Below are positions 43,348 through 52,110 of a stretch of DNA of 64,000 nt, one piece after another. A program made the translations under genes and the position numbers. Each line of letters starts with the position of its first letter. The stretch's first letter is position 1. Below the pieces are notes generated by a model. That model was not told where the DNA came from, made no database searches, and was given only the letters and a program-made list of their open reading frames with translations. This DNA is from JADFQT01 sp965216025 (lineage in GTDB: Bacteria; Chloroflexota; Dehalococcoidia; Lucifugimonadales; UBA3495): assembly GCA_965216025.1 (NCBI GenBank), contig CBDCEX010000011.1, positions 62,001 to 126,000 of the forward strand, given 5' to 3'.

Positions 43348-43365
43348 GGTATGGAGACTTGAGAG

Positions 43366-44373
43366 TCAGACCTCCATGTTGGCTCCCCGCTTCATCTGGT
43401 CGATGGGGTAGCTGACGTAAACGTCTTCGTATAGCTCGGCGGGCTCGGGCAGGGGGCTTTCGTCGGCGAATTTTATAGCTTCCTCCATCATCTGCTCGGC
43501 CGCCTGATCCATCTGGTCCAGCTCTTCCGCAGTGAGCAGCCCCTCGGGGACCACCCGCTCCCTAAACTGCTTCAGCGGGTCCAGAGCCCGCCAATGCTCC
43601 TCTTCCTCTTTGGTGCGATAGGTTAACGGATTGTCAAAGACAGTGTGGCCGTAATAACGGTAGGTTCGACACTCCAGCAGCGATGGACCATCGCCGGCCC
43701 GGGCCCGGGCCACCACCTCGCCCGCTGCTTCATACACGGCAAAGACGTCCATACCGTCCACCAGGAAACCGGGCATGTCGTAGGCCGGCGCCCGATCCGA
43801 GACGTTGGCCACGGAGAGGCCGTACTCCACCGGCGTGGACTCGGCATAGCCATTGTTCTCGCAGCAGAAAATTACCGGCAGCTTCCATACCGACGCCAGG
43901 TTCATGCATTCGTGGAGCACACCCTGATTGGCGCCGCCGTCCCCGAAGAAGGCGACGGCCACCCGTCCCAGCTTCTTGAGCTTCGAGGTCAGGGCCGCAC
44001 CCACTGCCAGGGGAACGCTGGCCGCCACCACGCCGTTGGTCCCCAGCATTCCCTTGCTCATGTCGGCGATGTGCATCGAGCCGCCTTTTCCCTTGTTGGA
44101 ACCGGTGGACCGGCCGAACAGCTCGGCCATCATCAGCTTGGGATCAACCCCTTTGGCGATGCAGTGGCCGTGCCCCCGGTGGGTGCTGCCGATATAGTCG
44201 TCGTCGCTAAGGTGGGCACAAACGCCGGTGGGCACCGCCTCCTGACCGGCTGAGGAGTGGACCGACCCCGACAAGGCCCGCTGCCCCACTTCGGGAATGC
44301 CCCGCTCCTCAAAGTGACGGATGGTGGTCATGGTCCGGTAGAGCCAAACTAGGGTTTCTCGTTCCAACGGCAT
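43366..44373 (-). CDS. 2-oxoacid dehydrogenase E1 component, alpha subunit (AcoA/PdhA type)
   Basis: A 335-residue thiamine diphosphate enzyme subunit. 'YIGSTHRGHGHCIAKGVD' is the conserved pyrimidine-side loop, 'VAVAFFGDGGANQGVLHECMN' plus 'VIFCCENNGYAEST' is the GDG-x(n)-NN thiamine-binding motif, and 'YRYYGHTVFDN' the loop carrying regulated residues in homologues. It is first in the run E1 alpha, DUF2283, E1 beta, NHL protein, LLM oxidoreductase. Acetoin, pyruvate or branched-chain oxoacid specificity cannot be separated from sequence alone. Confidence 0.93.
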   Translation of the reverse strand: MPLERETLVWLYRTMTTIRHFEERGIPEVGQRALSGSVHSSAGQEAVPTGVCAHLSDDDYIGSTHRGHGHCIAKGVDPKLMMAELFGRSTGSNKGKGGSMHIADMSKGMLGTNGVVAASVPLAVGAALTSKLKKLGRVAVAFFGDGGANQGVLHECMNLASVWKLPVIFCCENNGYAESTPVEYGLSVANVSDRAPAYDMPGFLVDGMDVFAVYEAAGEVVARARAGDGPSLLECRTYRYYGHTVFDNPLTYRTKEEEEHWRALDPLKQFRERVVPEGLLTAEELDQMDQAAEQMMEEAIKFADESPLPEPAELYEDVYVSYPIDQMKRGANMEV

Positions 44374-44592
44374 GACGCTCCTTCACTGAACAGATCCGGG
44401 AACGAATCCGGGGACGGACTCGGGGCCGCACCCGGCCCGGCCAGCTAGATTTTCCACCGGCCTTGCCAACCGGCTTTTCCCAATCCTAGCACGGGGCATT
44501 AGCTTGTCAATAGAGGGCTCGGACAACTAGTCAAGAGACGGGGCCAGGGGGGGCCAGCCGGAAAGCCCTCAGCCTCGGTTGGGGAACCGATT

Positions 44593-44771
44593 CTAGAAGT
44601 CTGGCCGGAAAGCCATTGGCCGGGTTTTGCGCTACGCGAAGCAGACGTATTCAAGACTTATATGGCATGGTGGTGCATGTAATACGTTGCAACACCCACT
44701 ATGCCATCGATAATCGACGTTAAGAAAACGCTGGCCTAGGGGGAATCGAGGTTTCCGGCCAGACTTCTAGG
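44593..44771. mobile_element. MITE with CTAGAAGTCTGGCCGGAAA ends, copy 2
   Basis: Homologous over its length to 8035-8214, with the same terminal inverted repeats (CTAGAAGTCTGGCCGGAAA / TTTCCGGCCAGACTTCTAG) and internal landmarks such as CATCGATAATCGACGTTA. Its right end supplies the stop codon of the SAM hydroxide adenosyltransferase gene. No coding capacity. Confidence 0.85.
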
Positions 44772-45652
44772 GTTTGATGGTGACGCTGACCGATTCGCCG
44801 GCCTGGGCCGGCAAAGCCAGCGCCGCGCTGCCGTCCCGCAGGGCGACCTCCAGGTATCCGTGGCTGCCAATCAGGGCCAGCAGGCTTTTATCCGAGTGAC
44901 CGGGATCCGGAGGGACCGGGATCGTCGTGAAAGGTCCGGCTGAGGCCCGGAATGCTCGCACCCTTGATGGTCACTGTCACCTGCTCCGCTTGGGCCAGCA
45001 ACCGCTGCGGGATGTTGGTAACCAAATTGCCGAAGTGATCCTGGTAGATGACCTGACCTCGGATGACCTCCCCTTCCCGAATCGGTTCCGGAGATGGCAG
45101 CCAGGCTACCTGTTCAACTCTTTCCCCCAACTGCGCGGGCGCGACGCCCAGAGAGAGGTGCGCGGCAACCGGAGCGAAGATGTCCCGACCGTGGAAGGTG
45201 TTGCTCACCGGTAGTCGCCAGTATTCCGGGTTGGACAGGGCATAGACCGAACAGCCGTCCGGCACCTGGATTAAAACCGGGACCGGGACCGAAACCGGGA
45301 CCTGGCCCGACTGAGGGGGAGGATTGGGCAGGTCCTCCAACAGTACCTGGCTCAGAACGCCGTTGTCCGGCGCCAGAAACCGGGCGGTTGGAGTCACCAG
45401 CAGCAGAATCCTGCGGTGGGTTCCGACTCCAGGGTCCACCACCACCACGTGGATAGATTCGGGCGGGAAATAATGGTGGCTGGCGCCGAGAAGAAAGGCT
45501 GCTTGCGGCAGGTTCTGGGGTTGAACCTGATGGCTGAGGTCTATGATCGAGGCTTGGGGGTTGATGGAGAGGATAACGCCCTTCATCACCCCCACGTAGG
45601 CATCAACACTGCCAAAGTCGGTGGTCAGGACTATGGGCGGTCCGGAGGGCAT
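44767..45652 (-). pseudogene. SAM hydroxide adenosyltransferase (DUF62 family), single frameshift
   Basis: The 5' frame (45652-44888) starts 'MPSGPPIVLTTDFGSVDAYVGVMKG' and has 'VVVVDPGVGTHRR', 'LAPDNGVLS', 'FHGRDIFAPVAAHL' and 'YQDHFGNLVTNI', the conserved set of the chlorinase/fluorinase-related duf62 hydrolases, which split S-adenosylmethionine with water to adenosine and methionine. After 'GLSRTF' the family continues '..LLALIGSHGYLEIAVR..'; here 'SLLALIGSHGYLEVALRDGSAAL' lies in another frame (44961-44767), so a 1-base indel lies at about 44890-44950. The stop TAG falls inside the adjacent MITE end. It is either a recent pseudogene or a sequence error. A Pro/Val/Gln-rich insertion (QSGQVPVSVPVPVLIQVP) is unusual. 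Confidence 0.85.
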
Positions 45653-45755
45653 ATTTCCATACCAAAGTCAGGGTAGGGTCAGGGTCGACTGCCATACCGG
45701 CCCCGGCGGGTTTCAATGGGACTTTTATTTAGCGGCGGCCAAACAAGTTGGGTGA

Positions 45756-45968
45756 TTAGGCGAACCGAACGCTAAAAATGGAGATCAGTAGAAAAATGCC
45801 GATCAACACGATGGTGAACTGGAACAATGTCCGCTCCATCCCTCTTCTGGTACGCAGGGTATTCTGGGCGGCGCCGAACAATCCGCTGCCACCTTCCCGT
45901 ACCTGCACCAGGATCAGCAGCACCAGTACAATAGAAACAATAAGTTGAGCCATGTTAATAAAAGCCAT
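45756..45968 (-). CDS. secG: Protein translocase subunit SecG
   Basis: A 70-residue protein with two hydrophobic helices (about 5-22 and 48-66) joined by 'REGGSGLFGAAQNTLRTRRGMER'-type loop, the G-S-G-L-F-G motif being diagnostic of SecG. It assists SecYE during protein export across the cytoplasmic membrane. It stands in a same-strand run between the SAM hydrolase and gatB but separated from gatB by a repeat-filled gap. Confidence 0.92.
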   Translation of the reverse strand: MAFINMAQLIVSIVLVLLILVQVREGGSGLFGAAQNTLRTRRGMERTLFQFTIVLIGIFLLISIFSVRFA

Positions 45969-46054
45969 CGATTACCTCATCGATTATGCAGAGGGTGGGT
46001 AGAAAGAAACTTGCCTTCTTGGTTCAAGGTGTGTGTACGTCCTGGGCTGGGCAT

Positions 46055-46130
46055 CCTCTCCCCTTGTGGGAGAGGAGCTAGGTGAGGGGTATCACCCTCA
46101 TCCCAACCTTCTCCCATCAAGGGAGAAGGT
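46055..46130. repeat. Cluster of three hairpins (CTCTCCC/GGGAGAG repeat)
   Basis: CCTCTCCC-CTTGT-GGGAGAGG (46055-46075), TGAGGG-GTATCA-CCCTCA (46083-46100) and CCTTCTCCC-ATCAA-GGGAGAAGG (46107-46129) follow each other in the secG-gatB gap. This is a widespread type of bacterial palindromic repeat, here non-coding. The remaining part of 45969-46273 holds nothing recognisable. Confidence 0.85.
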
Positions 46131-46273
46131 GCTCTGTAAGGTCCTGCCAAAATACCTAACGTTCCATTCCAACGCAGGCAAGACACCCGGCTTTTAAAAC
46201 ACTCTCTTCAGGCCAGCACAGGTTCCAGGCTCAACTGGCAGCACTGATTTCCAGATTAGGACGCTGATAATGG

Positions 46274-47782
46274 TTACCCGCCTTTCGCGGCTTCCAGACC
46301 TTCCAGGACCAGCTGTTGAGCCAACTCGGGCTTGGCCTGACCACGGGTAAGCTTCATAACCTGGCCAACCAGGAATTTGGCCGCCGTTTCCTTGCCGCTC
46401 CAATAATCGGCTACCGCCTTGGGATTCTGGTCAATTGCCTGCCTGACGGCGGCTTCGACGGCTGACGAATCATTTATCTGCGTGTAGCCTTGATCCGCCA
46501 CTATTTTATCAGGCCCTTCGCCGGACTCGAAGCACTCTTCCAGCACGGTTTTAGCCAAACTCACGCTCAGGGCGCCGCCGTCGATCAGCGATATCAGCTG
46601 GACCAGGTGAGCCGGTGTGACTTTGATCTGGCTTATGTCCTGCCCGTGCAGGTTCATCAACCGGCTCAGGTCCCCCAGCATCCAGTTGCTTACATTTTTG
46701 GCCAAGGTCCCGGTTTCGACTCCAGTATTGACCCCCTTTTGGGGGCGCTGCCCTACGGCCTGTTGCCGGGCTGCGGCCTGTTCATAGTAGTCGGCGGTGA
46801 GTCGAGATGCGGTCAGGAGGTCCGCGTCGTACTCGGGAAGGCCGTATTGGTCCATGAACCGCAGCTTCCGCTGGTAGGCTAGCTCCGGCAACTGAGCCCG
46901 CAGCCGGTCCACCCAGGCCGATTCGACCACCAGGGGGGGCAAATCCGGCTCGGGAAAGTAGCGATAATCGTGGGCGTATTCCTTGCTCCGCTGGGAAAAG
47001 GTAACGCCCCGGTCTTCCAGCCAACCTCGGGTTTCCTGGACCACTCTGGCACCGTCCTCCACCACCCGGCGCTGTCGCTTCACCTCATAATTCAGCGCCT
47101 GGAAAACCGATCGAAAGCTGTTCATGTTCTTGACTTCGGAGCGGGTACCCAGCTCAGTTGCTCCCTGGGGACGGATGCTGATGTTGGCGTCGCAACGGAA
47201 GCTGCCATCCTGCATGTTCGCGGTGGAAACTCCCAGGTATTGAACTATCGAATGAATGCTCGTCAGGTAGGCGCGAGCCTCCTCCGGCGAGCGCATGTCC
47301 GGCTTGCTGACGATCTCCATTAGGGGGACTCCGGAACGGTTTACGTCCACCAGGCTGTAGGCGTCCCCATCCTCACCGGAGAAGTGTTGCAGCTTGGCTA
47401 CGTCCTCCTCCAGGTGGACCCGCTCCACGCCAACCACTTTGGCCTGCCCATCCACCCGAATCTCCAGACGTCCCTCGACCGCGAAGGGGAGGTCGTACTG
47501 GGAAATCTGGTAGCCCTTCATCAGGTCGGGGTAGGGGTAATTCTTCCGGTCGAACTTGGAATATTCCGGTATCCGGCAGCCCAGAGCCAGGCCGGTCATG
47601 ATAGTGTATTCCACCGCCTGACGGTTAATCACCGGCAAGGCTCCCGGCAGGCCCAGGCACACCGGACACACCCGACTGTTGGGAGGAGCGGTCTGGTAAT
47701 CGGCCGCACAGGCACAAAACATCTTGCTTCTGGTGTTTAGCTGGACGTGGACTTCCAGTCCGATAACTGTCTCGTAATCCAT
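46274..47782 (-). CDS. gatB: Aspartyl/glutamyl-tRNA amidotransferase subunit B
   Basis: A 502-residue GatB. 'YETVIGLEVHVQLNTRSKMFC' opens the kinase-like cradle, 'CPVCLGLPGALPVIN' carries the zinc-site Cys pair (with 'CACA' upstream), 'FDRKNYPYPDLMKGYQISQY' is the family signature, and the C-terminal YqeY-like tail ends 'VGQVMKLTRGQAKPELAQQLV'. With GatA and GatC it amidates Glu-tRNA(Gln) or Asp-tRNA(Asn). GatA and GatC are not in the window. Confidence 0.97.
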   Translation of the reverse strand: MDYETVIGLEVHVQLNTRSKMFCACAADYQTAPPNSRVCPVCLGLPGALPVINRQAVEYTIMTGLALGCRIPEYSKFDRKNYPYPDLMKGYQISQYDLPFAVEGRLEIRVDGQAKVVGVERVHLEEDVAKLQHFSGEDGDAYSLVDVNRSGVPLMEIVSKPDMRSPEEARAYLTSIHSIVQYLGVSTANMQDGSFRCDANISIRPQGATELGTRSEVKNMNSFRSVFQALNYEVKRQRRVVEDGARVVQETRGWLEDRGVTFSQRSKEYAHDYRYFPEPDLPPLVVESAWVDRLRAQLPELAYQRKLRFMDQYGLPEYDADLLTASRLTADYYEQAAARQQAVGQRPQKGVNTGVETGTLAKNVSNWMLGDLSRLMNLHGQDISQIKVTPAHLVQLISLIDGGALSVSLAKTVLEECFESGEGPDKIVADQGYTQINDSSAVEAAVRQAIDQNPKAVADYWSGKETAAKFLVGQVMKLTRGQAKPELAQQLVLEGLEAAKGG

Positions 47783-47857
47783 TTTAATTAAACAACCGTC
47801 AGGTATCTGGCAAGCGCGGAAAGGTTACCGGTGCACCGCCTACCAGTATAGGGGCCG

Positions 47858-49126
47858 CTAGGGCCGGGGCTCGTCCGGGTTGGGCCGGTCGGCAATCACC
47901 CCGGCTTGGTGCAACTCGCCGATTTCCTCCGTCGTCAGCCCGGCCAGTTCCCCCAGGACCTGCTGATTATGCTCGCCAAGAGCCGCGGCGTGTTTTATCA
48001 CCATGGGAATTTCAGCCATGCGGAAGGGACGTCCGGCGTAGGTTCTGCCGCCCAGATGGGGGCAGTTCCCGTTATTAAACTCCTGGAAAAACCCCCGCTC
48101 ATTAAGATGGGGGTCCTTCACCAGATCCTCAGCAGTCAGCACCGCACCGGCGGGAACGCCGAGGCTCTGCAGGGAATCCATCAGCTGCCGGGCATCCTGG
48201 CCCGCCGTCCATTCCGCCAGCTGCTGGTCCAACTCGTGGCGGTCCTGCCACCGGCTCAACACCGTTTCAAACCGAGGAGCCGCCGCCCAAGCCGGATTTC
48301 CCATACATCCCTGTAGCGCCTGCCACTCCAGGTCGGTGGATACCACGATGGCAATCCAGCGGTCCTCTCCCTGGCAGGGGTAAACGTTGTGGGGAGATTT
48401 CCACAGGTGCCCGCAGCCCAGCCGGGGACGATCGATGCCCCGCTGGGCTTCCAGGATGGCCGGGCCGATGGCGGATACCCCGGTTTCCTGCATAGTCAGG
48501 TCAATCCGCATGCCCTTGCCGGTCTTTCTGCGTTGGTAAAGCGCCAGCAACAGGGCAAAGGCGACGTTGTTGCCCACCGAGTGGTCCATGTAGTTGTTGC
48601 TGGCCCGTATGGATGGCCCCCCCTCATAGCCGGTGAGGTAGGACAAACCGCAGGCGGCATCTACGGTGCGGGCCCTTGACCCGGCCCGGCGCCAGGGTCC
48701 GGTATAGCCGTAAGCCGTTCCACTCAGGGTGATTATTCGGGGATTGATTTCCGAGAGGCTCTCGTGGTCGAAGCCGAATCGCTGCATCGTGCCCGGGCGG
48801 AAGTTGTCGGTTACGATGTCCGAGTTTTTCACCAGCCGCAGGAAGACCTCCTTGCCTTGCGGCTGAGTTACATCCAGGCAAAGGCTTTGCTTGTTGCGGG
48901 TGCCGTAATAGACCAGGCCACCACCCTCGTTCCACCATTCTTCTCCAGGCTTGCCGTCGGCAAAGGGCCCGGATTTTCGGTCCTGCAGGTGGTCGACGCT
49001 TTCAATGCGAATGACCTGAGCCCCCAGGTCGGCCAGGAAACCGGTGCCCCAGGGCATGGCGTGTACCTGCTCCAGGGTAAGGACCTTTATCCCCTCCAGA
49101 ATGCCCTTATCGGCCATAAGCTGCAA
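47858..49126 (-). CDS. CaiB/BaiF family (class III) CoA-transferase
   Basis: A 422-residue protein. 'LEGIKVLTLEQVHAMPWGTGFLADLGAQVIRIE' is the standard opening; 'NSDIVTDNFRPGTMQRFGF' and 'TGPWRRAGS' follow; 'NNYMDHSVGNNVAFALLLAL' carries the conserved Asp that becomes the acyl-CoA anhydride intermediate. Family III enzymes move CoA between carboxylic acids such as formyl/oxalyl, carnitine or succinate derivatives. It may belong to a catabolic route with the LLM oxidoreductase and E1 genes, but the distance is several kb. Confidence 0.93.
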   Translation of the reverse strand: MQLMADKGILEGIKVLTLEQVHAMPWGTGFLADLGAQVIRIESVDHLQDRKSGPFADGKPGEEWWNEGGGLVYYGTRNKQSLCLDVTQPQGKEVFLRLVKNSDIVTDNFRPGTMQRFGFDHESLSEINPRIITLSGTAYGYTGPWRRAGSRARTVDAACGLSYLTGYEGGPSIRASNNYMDHSVGNNVAFALLLALYQRRKTGKGMRIDLTMQETGVSAIGPAILEAQRGIDRPRLGCGHLWKSPHNVYPCQGEDRWIAIVVSTDLEWQALQGCMGNPAWAAAPRFETVLSRWQDRHELDQQLAEWTAGQDARQLMDSLQSLGVPAGAVLTAEDLVKDPHLNERGFFQEFNNGNCPHLGGRTYAGRPFRMAEIPMVIKHAAALGEHNQQVLGELAGLTTEEIGELHQAGVIADRPNPDEPRP

Positions 49127-49243
49127 CCTCGCGGATACTCAAGATGGACTCCAGGCTAAAGTTTACCACTTCGGAGCAATTGCCCGGGGGCAAGTGCCTT
49201 TCCCGACGGCGCTGATCCCAATGGAACCCGAGGGGGAAGTACT

Positions 49244-49699
49244 CTAGGATTTTGCGCGGGAGCCTCGGGCAGTTTCGTGCCGCTCAATGAAATCCTCCAC
49301 CGAGGTCATGGAAATGGCTTCGCCTATCAGCTCCAACGGCAGATCCTCCAGAGTTCGGAAGCGGACGCAGGATTTGCCCATGTCTAGCCGTTTTCCGCTG
49401 GCCCGGTACCGCTGGACAAACCAACTTTCCCTCTCCGGGTCGCAGTAGACACCCATCAGATAGAGGGACATGTGCTTTTTTTGGGCGACCAGGGACAGGT
49501 AGGCCAACGGCTGTTTGTTGTAGGTTTTGGGATATCTCGCCAAGGGTATCACGTAGCTGATCATACCGTATTGCATGACCTCTGCGTACCCCACCGGCAG
49601 GTTTTCCAGGATTACCCGGCGAACCGCCGCCAGAGCTTCCTGCCTTTCCAGCGACTGCTCTGCCAGATATTCCTCCACGGTTGTGGGCCGGACAGTCAT
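49244..49699 (-). CDS. DUF1801 domain protein (YdhG-like)
   Basis: From the ATG of MTVRPTTVEEYLAEQ (49699) the product has 151 residues; a longer start at 49741 is possible but adds atypical sequence. 'LPVGYAEVMQYGMISYVIPL' and 'KKHMSLYLMGV' followed by 'MGKSCVRFRTLEDLPLELIGEAI' match DUF1801, a cytoplasmic fold related to iron chaperone frataxin-like YdhG proteins, of unknown biochemical role. The next gene downstream is not co-oriented in function. Confidence 0.82.
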   Translation of the reverse strand: MTVRPTTVEEYLAEQSLERQEALAAVRRVILENLPVGYAEVMQYGMISYVIPLARYPKTYNKQPLAYLSLVAQKKHMSLYLMGVYCDPERESWFVQRYRASGKRLDMGKSCVRFRTLEDLPLELIGEAISMTSVEDFIERHETARGSRAKS

Positions 49700-49744
49700 T
49701 ACTCTGTTTTCCCCCATCTTGCCAAAATTTGATTTTATCAAAAA

Positions 49745-51032
49745 TTAGGACATGGTCTGGGCCCACCCCACGGGCCGGTATTCCTGGCCTGACCTAGCAA
49801 ACCAAGTGGCCACCACCAGCCAGGTGGCGATAATTAGGCTGAGGACCAGACCTGGAACGAAGAAAACCCAGGGGTGGAAGACGATCAAGGCTCTGCCATC
49901 AGCGACCATCCCGCCCAGGTCCGGCTGGGGCGGCGGAACGCCCAGGCCAAAGAAGCCAAGGGCGGCACTCATCGCCAGGGTCGCGGCTAGGAAGAGCGCC
50001 CCGAGCCGCAGCGCCACCGGTGCTAGCTGGGCTACTTGGAGGCTTTCCCCAGCCCCCAGCGCCCATCCCACCCGCAGCGCCCTGGGCAAGAGCATTGCGG
50101 CTAACGCCAGGAATGGCCAGCCTCCTCCTAAACTCACTTGGAACAGGACTCCGATCAACAGCCAGGGAACCGCCACCATTCCTTCTAAGACACCTTCAAT
50201 TCCATAAATGAGAGACCAGGCTCGGGTACGGTCGAGCATTACCTGGGCTATTACCATGGGGAAGCCAACCAGGAGCGCCAGCAACGCCATCGGCAGGCCA
50301 ATCAAAGCAGCCGTACGGCCTCCGTAGAGGACCCGGCTCAAGACATCGCGCCCCAGTCTATCCGTGCCGAGGGGGTGATTCCAGGAGCCAGCCGGCTGTT
50401 CTAACCCCCCCCACCACCTTCGCATCTACCCAGAAAGGCGGCGCCAGCCGCTCCGTTATGCTGGCCATGATGGGGTCCTGGGGGGCCAGGGGAGGCGCCA
50501 AGAAGAGGAGGAGCAGCAGGACCAGGGTAACCCCTCCGCCGATGGCCAGCGCGGGCCAGCTCTCGGTCCCTCCGCTGGCCCCAGTCCTTGCCGGAGGAGT
50601 CCCATCTATCGCGGCTAGCAGGAGGTTACCCAAGAAGCGGGACAACAGTGCCATCCAGATAAAGACGGCGGCGGCCGTACCCACAACTGCTATGCCCTGG
50701 GCTCGGGCCGCATTCGCTAGAAGAAGCCCCATACCGGGGAGGGCGAATACAAACTCAACCAGAATTATCCCGCTGAGCAATATGCCCACGTGGCGCAAGA
50801 CCAGACCCAACGCGCGAGCGAGTACCAGAATTTCCGAGGCAGCCTCCCGGCTCCCCATCTCCAGCGCGATCCAGAGGCCACCCAGTATCCCTACCGTAAA
50901 GACCGGCATGAAAAGGTGGCTGGGGCTGCCCTTACCGGATGGCGGCAACCATCCTAATTGGACTGCCAGCACTAGCATCAACAGGATTCCCAACCAGAAC
51001 CCCGGCATGGCGGCGAGGGCGGCAACCGTCAC
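49745..51032 (-). pseudogene. Dipeptide-type ABC permease fusion (DppB C-terminus joined to DppC), frameshifted
   Basis: The frame 51032-50358 encodes the DppB second half ('GFWLGILLMLVLAVQLGWLPPSG', 'VEFVFALPGMGLLL') and runs without a stop into a DppC N-terminus ('LVLLLLLFLAPPLAPQDP'). At a run of eight G/C (50403-50410) the frame changes, and 50425-49745 continues as DppC ('NHPLGTDRLGRDVLSRVLYGG', 'FFGLGVPPPQPDLGGMVADGR'). A second frame change near 51035-51050 connects to the preceding frame. The EAA-loop region is weak. So a dppB-dppC fusion once existed and now carries two frameshifts, or the homopolymer is misread. Paralogous intact dppB and dppC genes lie at 53492-55447. Confidence 0.75.
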
Positions 51033-51039
51033 TCTCCTC

Positions 51040-51705
51040 TCAGTAATCCCCGACTGCCGGCGCCGCCATCCTTAGACCGAGTCCCCAGGCCAGGAGTACC
51101 GCTAGGCCCCCTCCCAGGAACATTATTTGCAGTGTAGTTGGGAACTGTTGCCACACCAGCCCGGCCGCCGAGCGGCCAGGCCATTTTATTGAGGGCAAAC
51201 CACTTGAAACAGGCCAGAGAAGTACTACCCTTGCCCTATCCTTCTCAAACAGCTCCCGAATCAGCTCAATATCCTCCCGGGTTGCGTCCTCTGGCAACAG
51301 GGTCTCTACAGAAGATAAATTAGTAGCTTGTAAAAAAATTAGCGCGAATATTAGCCCGACTATCAGGCTGACCAGAGGGGTCAGGAAACGGGCCGGTGTA
51401 GGTGCCGGGCTTGCCACTTCCGGTTCCAGTCCCAGAGCCGCTCCACAGTTGGCGCAATAGGCGCTTTCCTCTGGGTTTTCCGCGCCGCATTGGGGACACT
51501 GTTGACCACTCCCGGCACCGCTGGTTTCCCCATCGGGCCCGGAGGGCCGGGTACTGGGAAGCACGGCTATCACGATCAAGGTGATAAGACCAAAGAAGAA
51601 CCCCAATATTCCCCACAGCCACGGGTTTCTGCCTTTGGAGTTGGCGTTGAGAACGCAAATTACAGCGAACGCCACCCCAATCAGGAAGCCTATCAATAAA
51701 CCCAT
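51040..51705 (-). CDS. Zinc-ribbon membrane protein fused to the N-terminus of a DppB-like permease
   Basis: Residues 1-50 are two hydrophobic helices around 'NANSKGRNPWLWGILGFFFG', typical of small zinc-ribbon membrane proteins. 'CPQCGAENPEESAYCANCGAAL' region (about 73-94; two CxxC pairs) is the zinc ribbon. From about residue 110 it becomes DppB-like: 'LLPEDATREDIELIRELF' corresponds to 'LLAEEATPEDFELAKEVW' of the intact DppB at 54515-55447, and 'QFPTTLQIMFLGGGLAVLL' to the next helix. It then stops at TGA (51040) near a frame change into the permease remainder. This looks like a chimera formed by a deletion; it may be non-functional. Confidence 0.65.
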   Translation of the reverse strand: MGLLIGFLIGVAFAVICVLNANSKGRNPWLWGILGFFFGLITLIVIAVLPSTRPSGPDGETSGAGSGQQCPQCGAENPEESAYCANCGAALGLEPEVASPAPTPARFLTPLVSLIVGLIFALIFLQATNLSSVETLLPEDATREDIELIRELFEKDRARVVLLWPVSSGLPSIKWPGRSAAGLVWQQFPTTLQIMFLGGGLAVLLAWGLGLRMAAPAVGDY

Positions 51706-51733
51706 GACCCACTCCCGTCACAAACTATGTCCG

Positions 51734-52108
51734 CTATGCTATACGAATGCGGGCCGACAGTCTCCGCTCCGGCGCGGCTAAATTGACATGGCGCAAGGCC
51801 TCCGCCCCACGGCTCAGTATGCCCTGGCTACTATCCTGGCGGGCCATGGCCAGGGCCTCGGTCAATAGGTTGCCGATGGGGTTGTCGATGGAGAACACTG
51901 GATTTAGAGAGGTCTGCGGGTCTTGCAGAATCGTGGACATCTGCCGGCCTCTAATCCGTCACATTTCTGCTTCGGTCTTGCGCAGCAGGTCCTCACCCTT
52001 CAGCAGAATCTGGCCGTCAATGATTCGTCCTGCCGGCTTGGGAAGCAGATGCAGCGAGGAAGGGGCGGTCCAGGTCTGGCTCCTGGTCTAGCCGCAGCCC
52101 GATACACC
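51734..52108 (-). pseudogene. Peptide ABC transporter ATPase (DppD-like) remnant, middle part
   Basis: On the minus strand from the IS630 end: 'LPKPAGRIIDGQILLKGEDLL', 'KTEAEM', then an in-frame TGA where Arg is expected (EREM-R-RIRG), then 'RIRGRQMSTILQDPQTSLNPVFSI' region with the Q-loop, and a truncated end at 51734. A TAG replaces the Walker A Lys just after 'GVSGCG'. Several stops and missing Walker B mark it as dead. It joins in frame with 53342-53468 when the IS630 element and one TA are removed. The TGA here is not a Sec candidate because the family has no Cys at that place. Confidence 0.8.
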
Positions 52109-52110
52109 TA

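Noticed and set aside
51940..51965. In-frame TGA in the dppD remnant (after TEAEM), which could look like a fourth Sec codon
   Set aside because: The family has Arg here, not Cys; CGA to TGA is a simple nonsense change, and the gene carries further stops, a lost start and an IS insertion.
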